From: Enterobacter sp. CC120223-11
GTDB lineage: Bacteria > Pseudomonadota > Gammaproteobacteria > Enterobacterales > Enterobacteriaceae
Length of the DNA: 64,000 nt
NCBI RefSeq assembly: GCF_900215375.1
Contig: NZ_OBEF01000007.1
Coordinates: 178,551-242,550 of the forward strand
Reading direction: 5' to 3'
Below, piece by piece: positions 53,006-62,874 of the stretch (positions within the stretch are counted from its first letter, which is position 1; every line of letters starts with the position of its first letter). Both the position numbers and the translations under genes were made by a program. Below the pieces are notes generated by a model. It was not told where the DNA came from, searched no databases, and saw only the letters and a list, made by a program, of their open reading frames with translations.

Positions 53006-53395
53006 ATGCTCGGTTTAAAACAGGTTCACCACATCGCTATCATTGCCAGCAACTACGCCAACAGTAAGGCGTTTTATTGTGACATTCTCGGCTTCACGCT
53101 TCAGGGCGAGTTCTATCGCGAAGAGCGCGATTCCTGGAAGGGCGATCTGGCACTTAACGGTCAGTACACCATCGAGCTGTTTTCTTTCCCTTTCCCGCCA
53201 GCGCGCCCATCGCGTCCGGAAGCCTGCGGCCTGCGCCATCTTGCCTTCAGCGTGGATGATATTGATTCGGCGGTCGCCCATCTCGAAAATCACGGGGTGA
53301 AGTGCGAAGCGATTCGTGTCGATCCCTTCACCGACCGTCGGTTTACCTTCTTCAATGACCCGGACGGCCTGCCGCTGGAGCTATATCAGCAATAG
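53006..53395 (+). CDS. yaeR: VOC/glyoxalase family protein YaeR
   Basis: A 129-residue single-domain vicinal-oxygen-chelate protein (gloA2 in some annotations), related to glyoxalase I but of unproven substrate. VOC features are the N-terminal His in VHHIAIIASNY, a central Glu in TIELFSF, His in LRHLAFSVDD and the C-terminal Glu in PLELYQQ, which fit the four metal positions. AAAGGAG before ATG 53006 sets the start; the frame itself is open further up. It lies between ldcC and tilS, 3 nt before the latter. Confidence 0.92.
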   Translation: MLGLKQVHHIAIIASNYANSKAFYCDILGFTLQGEFYREERDSWKGDLALNGQYTIELFSFPFPPARPSRPEACGLRHLAFSVDDIDSAVAHLENHGVKCEAIRVDPFTDRRFTFFNDPDGLPLELYQQ

Positions 53396-53398
53396 ATC

Positions 53399-54700
53399 AT
53401 GAACCTGACTTCCGTCATTAACGCGATATCTTCGCACCGAAACATGCTGGTCGCCTTCAGCGGCGGCCTCGATTCGACTGTGCTTTTACATCAGCTGGTG
53501 GCTCTGCGGGAAACTACGCCGGATTTGCAGCTGCGCGCTATTCACATCCATCACGGCATCAGCGCTAACGCAGATGCGTGGGTGGCACACTGTCAGCAGG
53601 TTTGCCTGAACTGGCAGGTGCCGCTTAGTGTCGTCCACATTACGCTGGCTGATGAAGGGAAGGGGACGGAAGCTCATGCCCGAGAAGCGCGGTATAACGC
53701 TTTTCGCGAGGCACTCCAGCCTGAAGAAGTGCTGGTTACCGCGCAACATCTTGACGATCAGTGCGAAACTTTGCTGCTGGCGCTCAAGCGAGGCAGCGGC
53801 CCGGCGGGGTTGTCCGCAATGGCAACCGACAGTGCTTTTGCCGGTACACGCCTGCTTCGGCCACTGCTTAACGAATCGCGGATATCGCTCGAGTATTGGG
53901 CGATATCCCATCAGCTGAGCTGGATCGAAGACGAAAGCAATCAGGACGATGCTTATGACCGTAACTTCCTGCGTCTGCGGGTTGTCCCTTTGCTCACCGA
54001 ACGCTGGCCACACTTTTCTCAGGCCGTCGCGCGCAGTGCGTCGTTGTGCGGTGAACAGGAGCAGCTTCTGGATGAATTGCTTGCCGAGGAGCTGGCGACA
54101 TTAACGGGGGAGCATGGGCAAATTGCGATTGACCCCTTGCGGGCGGTGAGCGACATCCGGCGGGCTGCTATTCTGCGTCGCTGGCTGGCGCAGCATCAGG
54201 TGACGATGCCGTCGCGTGGAATGCTGGAACGCCTGTGGCAGGAAGTGGCCCTCGCACGTGAAGATGCCACCCCGCTGCTGCGCCTGGGGCGGATTGACGT
54301 TCGCCGCTATCAGCAGCAGCTATGGCTGGTTTCTGCGTACGATCGTGAACTTTATTCGCAGCAGGCCTGGCCAGATACGAACCAGCCGCTGATGTTGCCG
54401 GGGTCCGGAGTGCTTCACTTAGTTGCCGGGGAAGCGTTTCGTGCGCCAGAGGCGGATGAGCCCGTGAGCATTCGCTATGCTGCCTCAGGCACGCTGCATA
54501 TTGTCGGGCGTCATGGCGGGCGTAAGCTCAAAAAAATCTGGCAGGAAATGGGCGTGGCGCCCTGGCTGCGTGATACCACACCGCTGCTTTTTTATGGCGA
54601 AACGTTAATTGCAGCGGTGGGATACTTTGTGACGATTGAAGGGCAATTCAGGGAAGGAAGCGCAGGTTTAGCGATGATCAAACAGAAAAACGGGCAGTGA
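53399..54700 (+). CDS. tilS: tRNA(Ile)-lysidine synthase
   Basis: Converts C34 of tRNA(Ile2) to lysidine so that it reads AUA and is charged with isoleucine. The 433-residue enzyme has the PP-loop SGGLDST (residues 21-27), the [11 protein letters not shown] segment, a catalytic [10 protein letters not shown] region, and the TilS-specific middle and C-terminal domains ([17 protein letters not shown]). Its last codons and stop lie within an inverted repeat that looks like the terminator of the convergent rof. Confidence 0.96.
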   Translation: MNLTSVINAISSHRNMLVAFSGGLDSTVLLHQLVALRETTPDLQLRAIHIHHGISANADAWVAHCQQVCLNWQVPLSVVHITLADEGKGTEAHAREARYNAFREALQPEEVLVTAQHLDDQCETLLLALKRGSGPAGLSAMATDSAFAGTRLLRPLLNESRISLEYWAISHQLSWIEDESNQDDAYDRNFLRLRVVPLLTERWPHFSQAVARSASLCGEQEQLLDELLAEELATLTGEHGQIAIDPLRAVSDIRRAAILRRWLAQHQVTMPSRGMLERLWQEVALAREDATPLLRLGRIDVRRYQQQLWLVSAYDRELYSQQAWPDTNQPLMLPGSGVLHLVAGEAFRAPEADEPVSIRYAASGTLHIVGRHGGRKLKKIWQEMGVAPWLRDTTPLLFYGETLIAAVGYFVTIEGQFREGSAGLAMIKQKNGQ

Positions 54701-54711
54701 CACTGCCCGTT
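54684..54711 (-). terminator. rof terminator overlapping the 3' end of tilS
   Basis: An 11-bp perfect inverted repeat AACGGGCAGTG/CACTGCCCGTT (54689-54711) contains the tilS stop codon. On the minus strand it is followed by TTTTTCTGTTT, so it terminates rof while being coding for TilS. Confidence 0.72.
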
Positions 54712-54716
54712 GTGGA

Positions 54717-54977
54717 TTACTCCTCGCTGACCACCACGGTACCGATCTCCGGGTGGCTGAAGCTTGCTATCTTGTCGAGTCGCAGCTCACGGCTTTCGCC
54801 CGAGGCTTCCACGATAAGATATTCGACGTTTTTGCGTGAGACTAAGTCGCTGGCTTTCGCCTTCAGCACTTCGCCATCTTTCAGCTCCAGCGCCAGAACG
54901 AGATGGTGCTGACAGGCGAGTTCGAGGTTGTCATAGTCGTCACAGTTGATCGGTTGATAAGACTCATTCATTGACAT
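54717..54977 (-). CDS. rof: Rho-specific transcription termination inhibitor Rof
   Basis: Also yaeO. A small acidic Sm-like protein that binds Rho and blocks its RNA-binding site. The 86 residues ([20 protein letters not shown]) are close to E. coli. Two in-frame ATGs exist, 54977 and 54971; GGTGAG lies 5 nt before the first, so I use that. The start overlaps the 3' end of yaeP by 14 nt, so the two are translated from one message. Confidence 0.93.
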   Translation of the reverse strand: MSMNESYQPINCDDYDNLELACQHHLVLALELKDGEVLKAKASDLVSRKNVEYLIVEASGESRELRLDKIASFSHPEIGTVVVSEE

Positions 54978-55164
54978 AATCGCTCACCAGTAAGTTTGCC
55001 GCCGCATAGGCCGCTTTTTCCCTGACCGACTCTGAAATCGCGTCGTCCGCCGCCACTTCATTCAATATTTTTAGCACACAACCCAGCGCATCCGGAATAT
55101 ATCCTAAGTCCCCGCTGGCTATTTCCGCATACCGCTTGCGTATTAACTCACAATACTTTTCCAC
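54964..55164 (-). CDS. yaeP: YaeP, UPF0253 family protein
   Basis: A 66-residue helical protein of unknown function, almost identical to E. coli YaeP ([21 protein letters not shown]). It starts with GTG at 55164; AGGAGGG lies 4-5 nt upstream. An ATG overlaps at 55166 but in another frame. It is always paired with rof in enterics, which may hint at a link with Rho, though none is shown here. Confidence 0.9.
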   Translation of the reverse strand: MEKYCELIRKRYAEIASGDLGYIPDALGCVLKILNEVAADDAISESVREKAAYAAANLLVSDYVNE

Positions 55165-55210
55165 ATGCCCTCCTGTCAGCGTTCTGACTTAACTGTGGGA
55201 TGCAAGTTTA

Positions 55211-55239
55211 AGCCTACGAAGATAAACTCTGTTTAGCAA
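55211..55239 (-). promoter_or_regulatory. Possible promoter for yaeP-rof
   Basis: On the minus strand TTGCTA (55239-55234), 17 nt, TAGGCT (55216-55211). The rest of the 195-nt yaeP-yaeQ gap has a TACAAT (55328-55333) before yaeQ but no matching -35. Confidence 0.35.
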
Positions 55240-55359
55240 GGTGACTATACCATACTCATTTAAGCATTATCAGCAGGATGAGCGGTTCAGAACGGAATTG
55301 GCGACAGCCTTTTACGGCAGATTTGGGTACAATGGCCGCCAATTTTCAGGAGTAAAATC

Positions 55360-55905
55360 ATGGCGCTGAAAGCGACAATTTATAAAGCGGTGGTGAACGT
55401 TGCCGATCTCGACCGTAACCAGTTCCTCGATGCCAGCCTGACGCTGGCTCGCCACCCGTCAGAAACCGAAGAGCGCATGATGCTGCGTCTGCTGGCATGG
55501 ATGATGTATGCCGACGATCGCCTGCAGTTTACCCGTGGCCTCAGCGCGGATGACGAACCGGAAGTGTGGCTGCTGAACGATCACCTGGGCGTGGATCTGT
55601 GGATCGAGATGGGGTTACCTGAAGAGCGCAGAATCAAAAAGGCCTGTTCGCGCGCGAAGCAGGTTGCCCTTTTCACCTACAACAGCCGCGCAGCGGAAAT
55701 TTGGTGGCAGCAGAATCAGGCGGCGCTTGCCGGGTATAAAAATCTCACCGTCTGGTATTTTGACGATGCACAGTTAGCGCAGCTCACCACCTTCGCCGCA
55801 CGCAACATGACGCTTCAGGCCACGTTGCAGGAAGGCACGCTGTGGCTCTCCGACGATCGGAATAATCTTGAAATTATTCCAACCTGCTGGCAACAGCTGC
55901 AATGA
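55360..55905 (+). CDS. yaeQ: YaeQ family protein (PD-(D/E)xK-like fold)
   Basis: A 181-residue conserved protein. The E. coli homologue was found as a multicopy suppressor of rfaH loss, and structures of the family show a restriction-endonuclease-like fold, but its activity is unknown. Conserved segments are [39 protein letters not shown] (with the acidic residues), [11 protein letters not shown] and [24 protein letters not shown] precedes the ATG, and the last four bases overlap the arfB start. Confidence 0.93.
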   Translation: MALKATIYKAVVNVADLDRNQFLDASLTLARHPSETEERMMLRLLAWMMYADDRLQFTRGLSADDEPEVWLLNDHLGVDLWIEMGLPEERRIKKACSRAKQVALFTYNSRAAEIWWQQNQAALAGYKNLTVWYFDDAQLAQLTTFAARNMTLQATLQEGTLWLSDDRNNLEIIPTCWQQLQ

Positions 55906-56324
55906 TTGTTATCTCCCGTCAGCTTTCTCTGGCTGACGAAGAGGTTGAAATCACCGCCATTCGCGCGCAGGGCAACGGCGGTCAGCACGTGAATAAAGCC
56001 TCAACGGCGATACACCTGCGTTTTGACATCCGGGCCTCAAGCCTGCCAGAGTATTATAAAGAGCGCCTGTTGGCCGCCAGCCATCATTTGATCACGGCCG
56101 ATGGCGTTATAATTATTAAGGCACAGGAATATCGCAGTCAGGAAATGAACCGGGAAGCGGCGCTGGCGCGCCTGGTGTCGGTCATTCAGACATTAACGGT
56201 AGAACAAAAGCACCGCCGGGCAACGCGCCCGACGCGAGCATCGAAAGAGCGTCGCCTTGCGTCAAAATCGCAGAAATCATCGGTCAAAGCGATGCGTGGC
56301 AAAGTCCGCCACTCCGGCGACTGA
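55902..56324 (+). CDS. arfB: Peptidyl-tRNA hydrolase ArfB (ribosome rescue)
   Basis: Also yaeJ. Releases the nascent chain from stalled ribosomes independently of a stop codon. The 140 residues have the catalytic GGQ at 26-28 ([13 protein letters not shown]) and the basic C-terminal tail ([20 protein letters not shown]) that enters the empty mRNA channel. It is translationally coupled to yaeQ by an ATGA overlap. Confidence 0.97.
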   Translation: MIVISRQLSLADEEVEITAIRAQGNGGQHVNKASTAIHLRFDIRASSLPEYYKERLLAASHHLITADGVIIIKAQEYRSQEMNREAALARLVSVIQTLTVEQKHRRATRPTRASKERRLASKSQKSSVKAMRGKVRHSGD

Positions 56325-56356
56325 CCCACAACAATGAACAGCATAAGGAAATTAAT

Positions 56357-57055
56357 GTGAAGAAGGTACTGGTCGCCCTCGCAGCGATGGGCATGCTGTG
56401 TGCATTGCCTGGCTGTAACAATCGTTCAGATGAGCAAACCCTGAAAGGCAGTCAGGAAGCCGCGCTGCAGCCAATGCAGCAGAGCTGGCGCGGTGTTCTG
56501 CCGTGTGCGGACTGCGAAGGGATTGAAACGACGCTGTTTCTGGAAAAAGACGGCTCCTGGGTTATGAATGAGCGCTATCAGGGCGTGGCTCGTGAACCTT
56601 CGTCATTCGGTTCCTACGGCACATGGGCGCGCACCGCCGAGAAGTTGGTACTGACCGACAGTCAGGGCGAAAAGTCCTATTACCGTACTAAGGGCGATAA
56701 GCTGGAGATGCTGGACAGGGAAGGAAACCCGATTGTCTCCACGCTGAATTACACGCTGGAGCCAGTAAAAACCAGCCTGCCAACGACACCTATCGCGATG
56801 CGCGGCATGTACTTCTACATGGCTGATACGGCCACCTTCACCGACTGTGCAACGGGCAAACGCGTTGCCGTGGCGAATAACGCTCAGCTTGAACGTGATT
56901 ACGCCGCCGCGCGCGGGAACGCCACAAAGCCTGTGCTGCTGACAGTAGAAGGGCACTTCACGCTGGAGCCGAACCCGGACACGGGTGAGCCGGTGAGAAC
57001 GCTGAAGACGGATAAAGACGCGAAGTTTATCCCAGGCAAAGAATGTAATAATTAA
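56357..57055 (+). CDS. nlpE: Envelope-stress lipoprotein NlpE (CutF)
   Basis: Outer-membrane lipoprotein that activates the Cpx two-component system on surface contact or lipoprotein-traffic defects. The 232-residue precursor starts with GTG at 56357 (after AAGGAAATTAAT) and has a lipobox LPGC with Cys20. The N-terminal domain keeps the CxxC motif (LPCADCEG), and the C-terminal OB-type domain follows, with Cys in FTDCATGKR and near the end in KECNN. The protein ends slightly earlier than in E. coli. It is convergent with proS; the E. coli gene yaeF is missing between them. Confidence 0.95.
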   Translation: MKKVLVALAAMGMLCALPGCNNRSDEQTLKGSQEAALQPMQQSWRGVLPCADCEGIETTLFLEKDGSWVMNERYQGVAREPSSFGSYGTWARTAEKLVLTDSQGEKSYYRTKGDKLEMLDREGNPIVSTLNYTLEPVKTSLPTTPIAMRGMYFYMADTATFTDCATGKRVAVANNAQLERDYAAARGNATKPVLLTVEGHFTLEPNPDTGEPVRTLKTDKDAKFIPGKECNN

Positions 57056-57071
57056 TTGTGCCAGAAAGGAA

Positions 57072-57102
57072 AAAAAAAGCCGCTGATTTCAGCGGCTTTT
57101 TT
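57072..57102. terminator. Bidirectional terminator between nlpE and proS
   Basis: A run - GCCGCTGA-TT-TCAGCGGC - T run. It serves both convergent genes. Confidence 0.92.
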
Positions 57103-57105
57103 GTT

Positions 57106-58824
57106 TTAGCCTTTGACGGCCTGCACCAGGTAATTGAGGATTTCCCCGGTCTTAATCATCTGCTTCTCGCCGTTGCGACGGTATTTGTACTCGATGTCGT
57201 CGCTGTCGAGGTTGCGGTCGCCGATAACGATGGTGTGTGGAATACCAATCAGCTCCATGTCGGCGAACATCACGCCCGGACGCTCTTTACGGTCATCCAT
57301 CAGCACTTCGATACCCTGAGCACGCAGTTCTGCGTAGAGTTTTTCTGCCAGCTCCTGCACACGGTAAGACTTATGCATGTTCATCGGCAGGATCGCCACC
57401 TGGAACGGCGCAATGTTGTCCGGCCAGAGGATACCGCGCTCATCGTGGTTCTGCTCAATAGCCGCCGCAACTACACGCGTCACGCCGATACCGTAGCAGC
57501 CCATGGTCAGCGTCTGGTTACGACCATCTTCACCCTGAACGGCGGCCTTCATCGCTTCGGAATATTTGGTACCGAGCTGGAAGATATGACCCACTTCGAT
57601 ACCACGCTTGATCATCAGCGTACCTTTGCCATCCGGGCTTGGATCGCCCGCGACAACGTTACGGATATCAGCAACTTCCGGCGTCGCTGCGTCGCGATCC
57701 CAGTTGATGCCGAAGTAGTGTTTGCCGTCCACGTTCGCGCCAGCGGCGAAATCGCTCATTGCGGCAACGGTGCGATCGATAACCACTGGAATGATCATGT
57801 TAACCGGCCCGAGCGAGCCTGGGCCTGCATTTACGACGGCACGGATTTCTGCTTCGGTAGCGAAAGTCAGCGGGCTTGCAACCTGCGGCAGTTTTTCCGC
57901 TTTCACTTCGTTCAGTTCGTGATCGCCGCGTACCAGCAGCGCAACCAGCGGGTAGCTGCTGCCTTCAGTCGCCTTAACCAACAGAGTCTTGACGGTTTTT
58001 TCAACCGGCAGGCCGAACTGCTCAACCAGCTCGGCGATAGTTTTCGCGTTTGGCGTATCGACCAGGCTCATTTCCTGAGTCGCGGCAGCGCGAGGCTCTT
58101 TCGGTGCCAGCGCTTCAGCAAATTCGATGTTCGCAGCAAAGTCAGAGGCGTCAGAGAAGATAACGTCATCTTCGCCGCTGGAAGCCAGTACTTGGAATTC
58201 GTGAGAGGCGCTGCCGCCGATAGAACCGGTATCCGCCTGCACCGCACGGAAGTCCAGACCCATACGGCTGAAGATTTTGCTGTAGGCCGCGTACATCGCG
58301 TCGTAGGTTTCCTGCAGGGATTCCTGAGACGTATGGAACGAGTAGGCGTCTTTCATGATGAATTCGCGGGAGCGCATAACACCGAAACGTGGGCGTACTT
58401 CGTCACGGAATTTAGTCTGGATCTGGAAGAGATTCAGCGGCAGCTGTTTGTAAGAGCTCAGCTCATTACGCATCAGGTCGGTGATCACTTCTTCATGCGT
58501 CGGGCCGAGAACAAAAGGACGATCGCCACGATCGGCAACGCGCAGCAGTTCCGGACCGTACTGTTCCCAACGACCGCTCTCTTCCCACAGGTCAGCAGGC
58601 TGAACCACCGGCATCAACACCTCGATGGCACCGGCGTTGTTCATCTCTTCACGCACGATGTTTTCGACTTTTTTCAGGACGCGCACGCCGGTCGGCAGCC
58701 AGGTGTACAACCCGGAAGCGAGCTTGCGAATCATCCCGGCGCGAAGCATCAGCTGATGGCTGATAACCTCGGCGTCGGCAGGTGTCTCCTTCAGCGTGGA
58801 GAGCAGGTATTGACTAGTACGCAT
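57106..58824 (-). CDS. proS: Prolyl-tRNA synthetase
   Basis: Class II bacterial-type enzyme of 572 residues. Motif 2 ([26 protein letters not shown], given here as the region near residue 140) and motif 3 ([15 protein letters not shown] near residue 445) flank the YbaK-like editing insertion (about residues 220-400), which removes mischarged Ala. The anticodon-binding domain follows. ATG 58824 ([19 protein letters not shown]) matches E. coli. Confidence 0.98.
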   Translation of the reverse strand: MRTSQYLLSTLKETPADAEVISHQLMLRAGMIRKLASGLYTWLPTGVRVLKKVENIVREEMNNAGAIEVLMPVVQPADLWEESGRWEQYGPELLRVADRGDRPFVLGPTHEEVITDLMRNELSSYKQLPLNLFQIQTKFRDEVRPRFGVMRSREFIMKDAYSFHTSQESLQETYDAMYAAYSKIFSRMGLDFRAVQADTGSIGGSASHEFQVLASSGEDDVIFSDASDFAANIEFAEALAPKEPRAAATQEMSLVDTPNAKTIAELVEQFGLPVEKTVKTLLVKATEGSSYPLVALLVRGDHELNEVKAEKLPQVASPLTFATEAEIRAVVNAGPGSLGPVNMIIPVVIDRTVAAMSDFAAGANVDGKHYFGINWDRDAATPEVADIRNVVAGDPSPDGKGTLMIKRGIEVGHIFQLGTKYSEAMKAAVQGEDGRNQTLTMGCYGIGVTRVVAAAIEQNHDERGILWPDNIAPFQVAILPMNMHKSYRVQELAEKLYAELRAQGIEVLMDDRKERPGVMFADMELIGIPHTIVIGDRNLDSDDIEYKYRRNGEKQMIKTGEILNYLVQAVKG

Positions 58825-58890
58825 GTTATTACGGTTCCATTTGAACGATTGGCGCAGGCGAGGTTGCCCGCCTGATACAAAAAAAGTGGT

Positions 58891-58919
58891 TTAGTTTATC
58901 AGCCTGGCAGAATTGTCAA
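58891..58919 (-). promoter_or_regulatory. Possible proS promoter
   Basis: On the minus strand a perfect TTGACA (58919-58914) is followed by an AT-rich stretch with TAAACT at a short 15-nt spacing. The -35 is strong; the -10 choice is uncertain. Confidence 0.45.
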
Positions 58920-58936
58920 AAGAGAGGAGGCGAAAA

Positions 58937-59644
58937 TTAGCGTGCTTCTAAAGCAAAGACTTCAAACCCGGCAGCGGTCACGCGCCAGCGAACGTTAAAA
59001 TCGTGTAACCAGACGGCGTAGGTCTTGCCGTTTTCTTCACCTTTGCGGTAAGCGGGGCGAGGATCCTGGGCCAGTACATCGGCAATGAAGGCGCGAAGAT
59101 GAGGGTAGCGCTTTTCCAGGACTGGAAATTGATATTCCACTTCAACCGTAAAGGTGACGTCCACGCTGGCGACGGGAGCCTGTTGCGCATAGCTCGCCTG
59201 CGCATCCGGCAACGCTTCTGCGAAGGGGAGATAAGGTTTGATATCGACCACCGGCGTGCCGTCGACCAGATCGAGGCTGCCGAGCTGCAAAATAACCTGA
59301 TCTTTGTGACAGCGAATATCTTTTAACTCAACGAGTGACATGCCTATCGGGTTCGGACGGAAGGTGGAACGCGTGGCGAAAACCCCCATTCTGGCATTAC
59401 CGCCCAGGCGTGGAGGACGAACGGTTGGTCGCCAGCCGCCTTCCATCGTTTGATGGAACACAAACAGTACCCAAAGGTGGCTGAACGCTTCCAGGCCACG
59501 AACGGCATCGGGTTGGTTGTAAGGCGGGAGTAAGTGAAGTTCACCGTGCCCGTGTTGCACCAGACCGGGCTGGCGCGGAACGGCAAACTTCTCTTTATAA
59601 GGTGAGCGGATAACGCCTATCTGCTCGAAGGAAAATTCACTCAT
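58937..59644 (-). CDS. trmO: tRNA (m6t6A37) methyltransferase TrmO
   Basis: Formerly tsaA/yaeB. Methylates N6 of t6A37 in tRNA(Thr) reading ACY codons. The 235 residues form the single-sheet beta-barrel SAM-binding domain (IGVIRSPYKEKFAVPRQPGL; LWVLFVFHQTM; RSTFRPNPIGMSLVELK; LDLVDGTPVVDIKPYLP). Its start overlaps the rcsF stop (ATGA), so the two are coupled. Confidence 0.95.
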   Translation of the reverse strand: MSEFSFEQIGVIRSPYKEKFAVPRQPGLVQHGHGELHLLPPYNQPDAVRGLEAFSHLWVLFVFHQTMEGGWRPTVRPPRLGGNARMGVFATRSTFRPNPIGMSLVELKDIRCHKDQVILQLGSLDLVDGTPVVDIKPYLPFAEALPDAQASYAQQAPVASVDVTFTVEVEYQFPVLEKRYPHLRAFIADVLAQDPRPAYRKGEENGKTYAVWLHDFNVRWRVTAAGFEVFALEAR

Positions 59645-60045
59645 TTCGCCGAAACATTGAGGGCGGTGCCGAGGCAGACGGCCTGGCGGTAGCAGCCTGG
59701 CGTGCCGCTGGTGACTTCACAGCTGTGCAGCAGAACGGCGTTGGCCTTCATTTTGGCGGCGTTGATTTGCAGACGCTTACGGGCTGTTGGAATATTCGGT
59801 GGGGAATCCTGATTGGAGGCCTGACAGGATTCGCCGCTCACTTCACCCAGATCGCGGAACGGTTTGCCAACCAGCTCTTCCGCGCTGTTGTAAATTTTTA
59901 CCGGCGCAGGGCGCGCGGCTTTTGGTTTCGCTGGCTCCGTTTTGGCCGGCGTTGCGCTGCTTTGTACAGGTTCGACAGGAGATCTGCTCATCATGGAACA
60001 GCCGCTCAGGACGAGCGCTAAGAAACAGATCGGTAAAGCACGCAT
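59641..60045 (-). CDS. rcsF: Outer-membrane stress-sensor lipoprotein RcsF
   Basis: Senses envelope and LPS damage and activates the Rcs phosphorelay through IgaA; in E. coli it is threaded through BamA and outer-membrane porins. The 134-residue precursor has a lipobox LSGC (Cys16), a Pro/Lys-rich disordered linker (about 20-50) and a folded C-terminal domain with the four disulfide cysteines (ESCQAS, HSCEV, PGCYR, AVCLG). Its partner BamA is encoded in the same window. Confidence 0.97.
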   Translation of the reverse strand: MRALPICFLALVLSGCSMMSRSPVEPVQSSATPAKTEPAKPKAARPAPVKIYNSAEELVGKPFRDLGEVSGESCQASNQDSPPNIPTARKRLQINAAKMKANAVLLHSCEVTSGTPGCYRQAVCLGTALNVSAK

Positions 60046-60103
60046 AGGATTTCCTTAATGAATAAAAGCCGAACGTATTGAATCAGGCGACGGCTAAAAT
60101 GAC

Positions 60104-60126
60104 AAGACGGGCATAAAGCCCGTCCT
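60104..60126 (-). terminator. Probable terminator after metQ
   Basis: A GACGGGC/GCCCGTC perfect 7-bp stem with 5-nt loop lies 27 nt past the metQ stop. On the minus strand it is followed by TTGTCATTTT, an imperfect U run. Confidence 0.6.
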
Positions 60127-60150
60127 GAATGATATTACTTTGTGAAAAGA

Positions 60151-60966
60151 TTACCAGCCTTTAACGGCGCCACCGTTGAAGATCTTATTCGCGGCTTCGT
60201 ACACTTCGTCAGACTGATAGGCTTCAACGAATTTCTTCACGTTTTCCGCATCTTTGTTGTCTTCACGGCTCACGATCAGGTTCACGTAAGGAGAGTCTTT
60301 ACCTTCAACAAAGATGCCGTCTTTCGCTGGCGTCAGGCCAATCTGGCTGGCGTAGGTGGTGTTAATAACGGCCAGGGCAATCTGTGCATCGTCCAGGGAA
60401 CGCGGCAGCTGAGGGGCTTCCAGCTCAACAATTTTCAGGTTTTTCGGGTTCTCGGTCACGTCCAGAACGGTTGGCAGCAGGCCCACGCCGTCTTTCAGTT
60501 TGATCAGGCCCTGACTCTGCAGCAGCAGCAGGGAACGGCCGAGGTTGGTTGGGTCGTTAGGCACGGCAACCTGAGAACCTGGCTGCAGCTCATCCAGGGA
60601 TTTGATTTTTTTGGAGTAGCCAGCAATTGGGTAAACGAAGGTGTTGCCGACCGGAACCAGTTTATAGCCGCGGTCTTTGATCTGCTGATCCAGATATGGC
60701 TTATGCTGGAAGGCGTTGGCGTCGATATCGCCTTTGCTCAGCGCTTCGTTAGGCAGCACGTAATCGTTGAAGGTCACCAGTTCAACATCCAGGCCATACT
60801 TCTCTTTTGCTACTTTCTGCGCAACTTCTGCAACCTGCTGTTCTGCACCGACAATCACGCCCACTTTAATGTGGTTCGGGTCTTTCTCATCCTGACCGCA
60901 ACCCACCAGTGCCAGAGAACCAATCAGGGCACCCACTGCCGCAAAGGTTTTAAACTTGAACGCCAT
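60151..60966 (-). CDS. metQ: D-methionine-binding lipoprotein MetQ
   Basis: Substrate-binding part of the MetNIQ methionine importer, anchored by lipid to the inner membrane. The 271-residue precursor has a lipobox LVGC with Cys23 and an NlpA-family binding domain (KVGVIVGAEQQVAEVAQK; ANAFQHKPYLDQQ; VAVPNDPTNLGRSLLLLQ). It is the last gene of the operon, 42 nt after metI. Confidence 0.97.
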   Translation of the reverse strand: MAFKFKTFAAVGALIGSLALVGCGQDEKDPNHIKVGVIVGAEQQVAEVAQKVAKEKYGLDVELVTFNDYVLPNEALSKGDIDANAFQHKPYLDQQIKDRGYKLVPVGNTFVYPIAGYSKKIKSLDELQPGSQVAVPNDPTNLGRSLLLLQSQGLIKLKDGVGLLPTVLDVTENPKNLKIVELEAPQLPRSLDDAQIALAVINTTYASQIGLTPAKDGIFVEGKDSPYVNLIVSREDNKDAENVKKFVEAYQSDEVYEAANKIFNGGAVKGW

Positions 60967-61008
60967 TCTATTTCCTTAAACTCTTAGAGTTGTATGTTGT
61001 GTGTAACG

Positions 61009-61662
61009 TTACTTGTGAGTGACAGCCCGGACGATGCGATCGCCTGAGAATTGAATTAAATAAACCAGAACCACCAGTAATACCAGAACGGTGTTCATAA
61101 CCGTAGCGTTATAACCGATGTAGCCATACTGATAGCCAATCTGGCCCAGGCCGCCAGCGCCCACAGCACCGCCCATCGCGGAGTAACCCACGAGGGTAAT
61201 CAGCGTAATTGTTGCCGCATTCACCAGGCCCGGCAGCGCTTCAGGCAGCAGAACTTTGCGAACAATCTGCATAGCTGTTGCGCCCATGGCACGCGAGGCT
61301 TCAATCAGCCCGGTCGGGATTTCCAGCAGGGCGTTTTCAACCATACGGGCGATAAACGGCGCGGCACCCACGGTCAGTGGAACGATGGCCGCCTGAAGGC
61401 CAATGGATGTTCCGACGATCACGCGAGTGAAGGGGATCATCCAGACCAGCAGAATAATGAAAGGAATGGAGCGGAAGATATTCACCAGTGCTGACAGCGT
61501 ACGGTAGAGTTTTGCGTTCTCAGCAATCTGACCCGGACGGGTGACGTACAGTAGCACGCCTACCGGCAGACCCAGCACAAAGCCAAAGAAACCGGAAACA
61601 AAGGTCATCGCCAACGTTTCCCAGACGCCACGCGCCAGCAACCACATCATTGGCTCAGACAT
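61009..61662 (-). CDS. metI: Methionine ABC transporter permease MetI
   Basis: Inner-membrane permease of MetNIQ. The 217 residues form about five spans with the EAA coupling loop [20 protein letters not shown] near residue 115. The start overlaps metN by 8 nt, and the sequence is close to identical to E. coli MetI. Confidence 0.97.
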   Translation of the reverse strand: MSEPMMWLLARGVWETLAMTFVSGFFGFVLGLPVGVLLYVTRPGQIAENAKLYRTLSALVNIFRSIPFIILLVWMIPFTRVIVGTSIGLQAAIVPLTVGAAPFIARMVENALLEIPTGLIEASRAMGATAMQIVRKVLLPEALPGLVNAATITLITLVGYSAMGGAVGAGGLGQIGYQYGYIGYNATVMNTVLVLLVVLVYLIQFSGDRIVRAVTHK

Positions 61663-62686
61663 AACCCAGTACCTCTACTTTTACATGGTGTTCCTGCAGC
61701 CAGCTGATGGCGGCCTGCGTATCTTCTTGTGTGCCGTGCATTTCGGTCAGCATGATGCCGAACTTCACGCCGCCGGCGTAATCCATCTGCGCACTGATAA
61801 TGTTGTTATTCACATTGAAGCGGCGAGCGGTTTCGGACAGCAAAGGCGCATCGACGGACTGGCCGGTAAACTCCATGCGCAGCATCGGGACGCTGTCCGC
61901 CTGAGGTTCAGGCTTCAGGCGAGCCAGATAATCTTCCGGAATATCCAGATGCAGCGTGGACTGAATAAACTGCTGCGCCAGTGGCGTTTTCGGGTGTGAG
62001 AACACTTCGCTGACCGTGTCCTGCTCAATCAGCTCACCGTTGCTGATGACAGCCACGCAGTCGCAGATGCGCTTCACGACATCCATCTCATGTGTAATAA
62101 GGAGGATTGTCAGGCCAAGGCGACGGTTGATGTCCTTCAGCAGCTCAAGGATGGAGCGAGTGGTGGCAGGATCCAGTGCGCTGGTGGCTTCATCACACAA
62201 CAACACTTTTGGGTTGCTCGCCAGGGCGCGCGCGATTGCGACACGCTGTTTTTGTCCGCCGGAGAGGTTGGCCGGGTAGCTGTCGTGCTTGTCGGCCAGA
62301 CCAACGAGGTCGAGCAGTTCGGTCACGCGGCGTTTGATCTCTTCCTTCGGCGTATTGTCCAGCTCCAGTGGCAGAGCCACGTTGCCGAATACCGTGCGAG
62401 AGGCCAGCAGATTAAAATGCTGGAAAATCATGCCAATCTGGCGGCGCGCTTTGGTCAGCTGCGATTCAGAAAGGGCCGTTAAGTCCTGTCCATCCACCAG
62501 AACGCTTCCCTGGGTTGGGCGCTCAAGCAGGTTGACGCAGCGGATCAGGGTGCTTTTACCTGCACCCGACGCGCCGATGACGCCGTAAATTTGTCCGGCA
62601 GGGACATGCAGGCTGACATTATTCAAAGCCTGAATGGTTTTGTGACCCTGCTGGAACACTTTGGTGATATTCGAAAGTTTAATCAT
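61655..62686 (-). CDS. metN: Methionine ABC transporter ATPase MetN
   Basis: ATPase of the methionine importer. The 343 residues have Walker [10 protein letters not shown], signature LSGGQKQR, Walker [13 protein letters not shown] and H-loop THEMD, then a C-terminal ACT-like (NIL) domain (about 265-343) that binds methionine and inhibits transport when the cell is replete. It is the first gene of metNIQ, under a MetJ-type operator. Confidence 0.98.
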   Translation of the reverse strand: MIKLSNITKVFQQGHKTIQALNNVSLHVPAGQIYGVIGASGAGKSTLIRCVNLLERPTQGSVLVDGQDLTALSESQLTKARRQIGMIFQHFNLLASRTVFGNVALPLELDNTPKEEIKRRVTELLDLVGLADKHDSYPANLSGGQKQRVAIARALASNPKVLLCDEATSALDPATTRSILELLKDINRRLGLTILLITHEMDVVKRICDCVAVISNGELIEQDTVSEVFSHPKTPLAQQFIQSTLHLDIPEDYLARLKPEPQADSVPMLRMEFTGQSVDAPLLSETARRFNVNNNIISAQMDYAGGVKFGIMLTEMHGTQEDTQAAISWLQEHHVKVEVLGYV

Positions 62687-62763
62687 TAGCTATTTATTAT
62701 CGTGTAGTGATTTGCCGTGGCATTTTCTGCTGCTGCATAGCGCAGCGACCGTCAATGAAATGG

Positions 62764-62792
62764 ATGGTAAGGCATCCAGACGTCTAAATCAA
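62764..62792 (-). promoter_or_regulatory. metNIQ promoter with MetJ box
   Basis: On the minus strand TTGATT (62792-62787), 17 nt, TACCAT (62769-62764). The spacer holds a perfect MetJ box AGACGTCT (62778-62785) and an adjacent weaker one, AGGCATCC (62770-62777). This predicts repression by MetJ with S-adenosylmethionine. Confidence 0.75.
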
Positions 62793-62834
62793 TCCGGAGC
62801 GGTGATAATGAGCACTTTATTGGCGCAGGAAACA

Positions 62835-62843
62835 TGAGATACT
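62835..62843 (+). promoter_or_regulatory. Possible gmhB extended -10 promoter
   Basis: TGAGATACT lies 31 nt before the gmhB GTG; upstream TTTATT could act as a weak -35. Confidence 0.4.
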
Positions 62844-62874
62844 AGCGCGACAAGCCTTATTCAGGAGCAAACCG

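Noticed and set aside
57058..58875. 605-codon open frame antisense to proS
   Set aside because: ProS motifs are intact on the other strand; the antisense translation has no recognisable domain.
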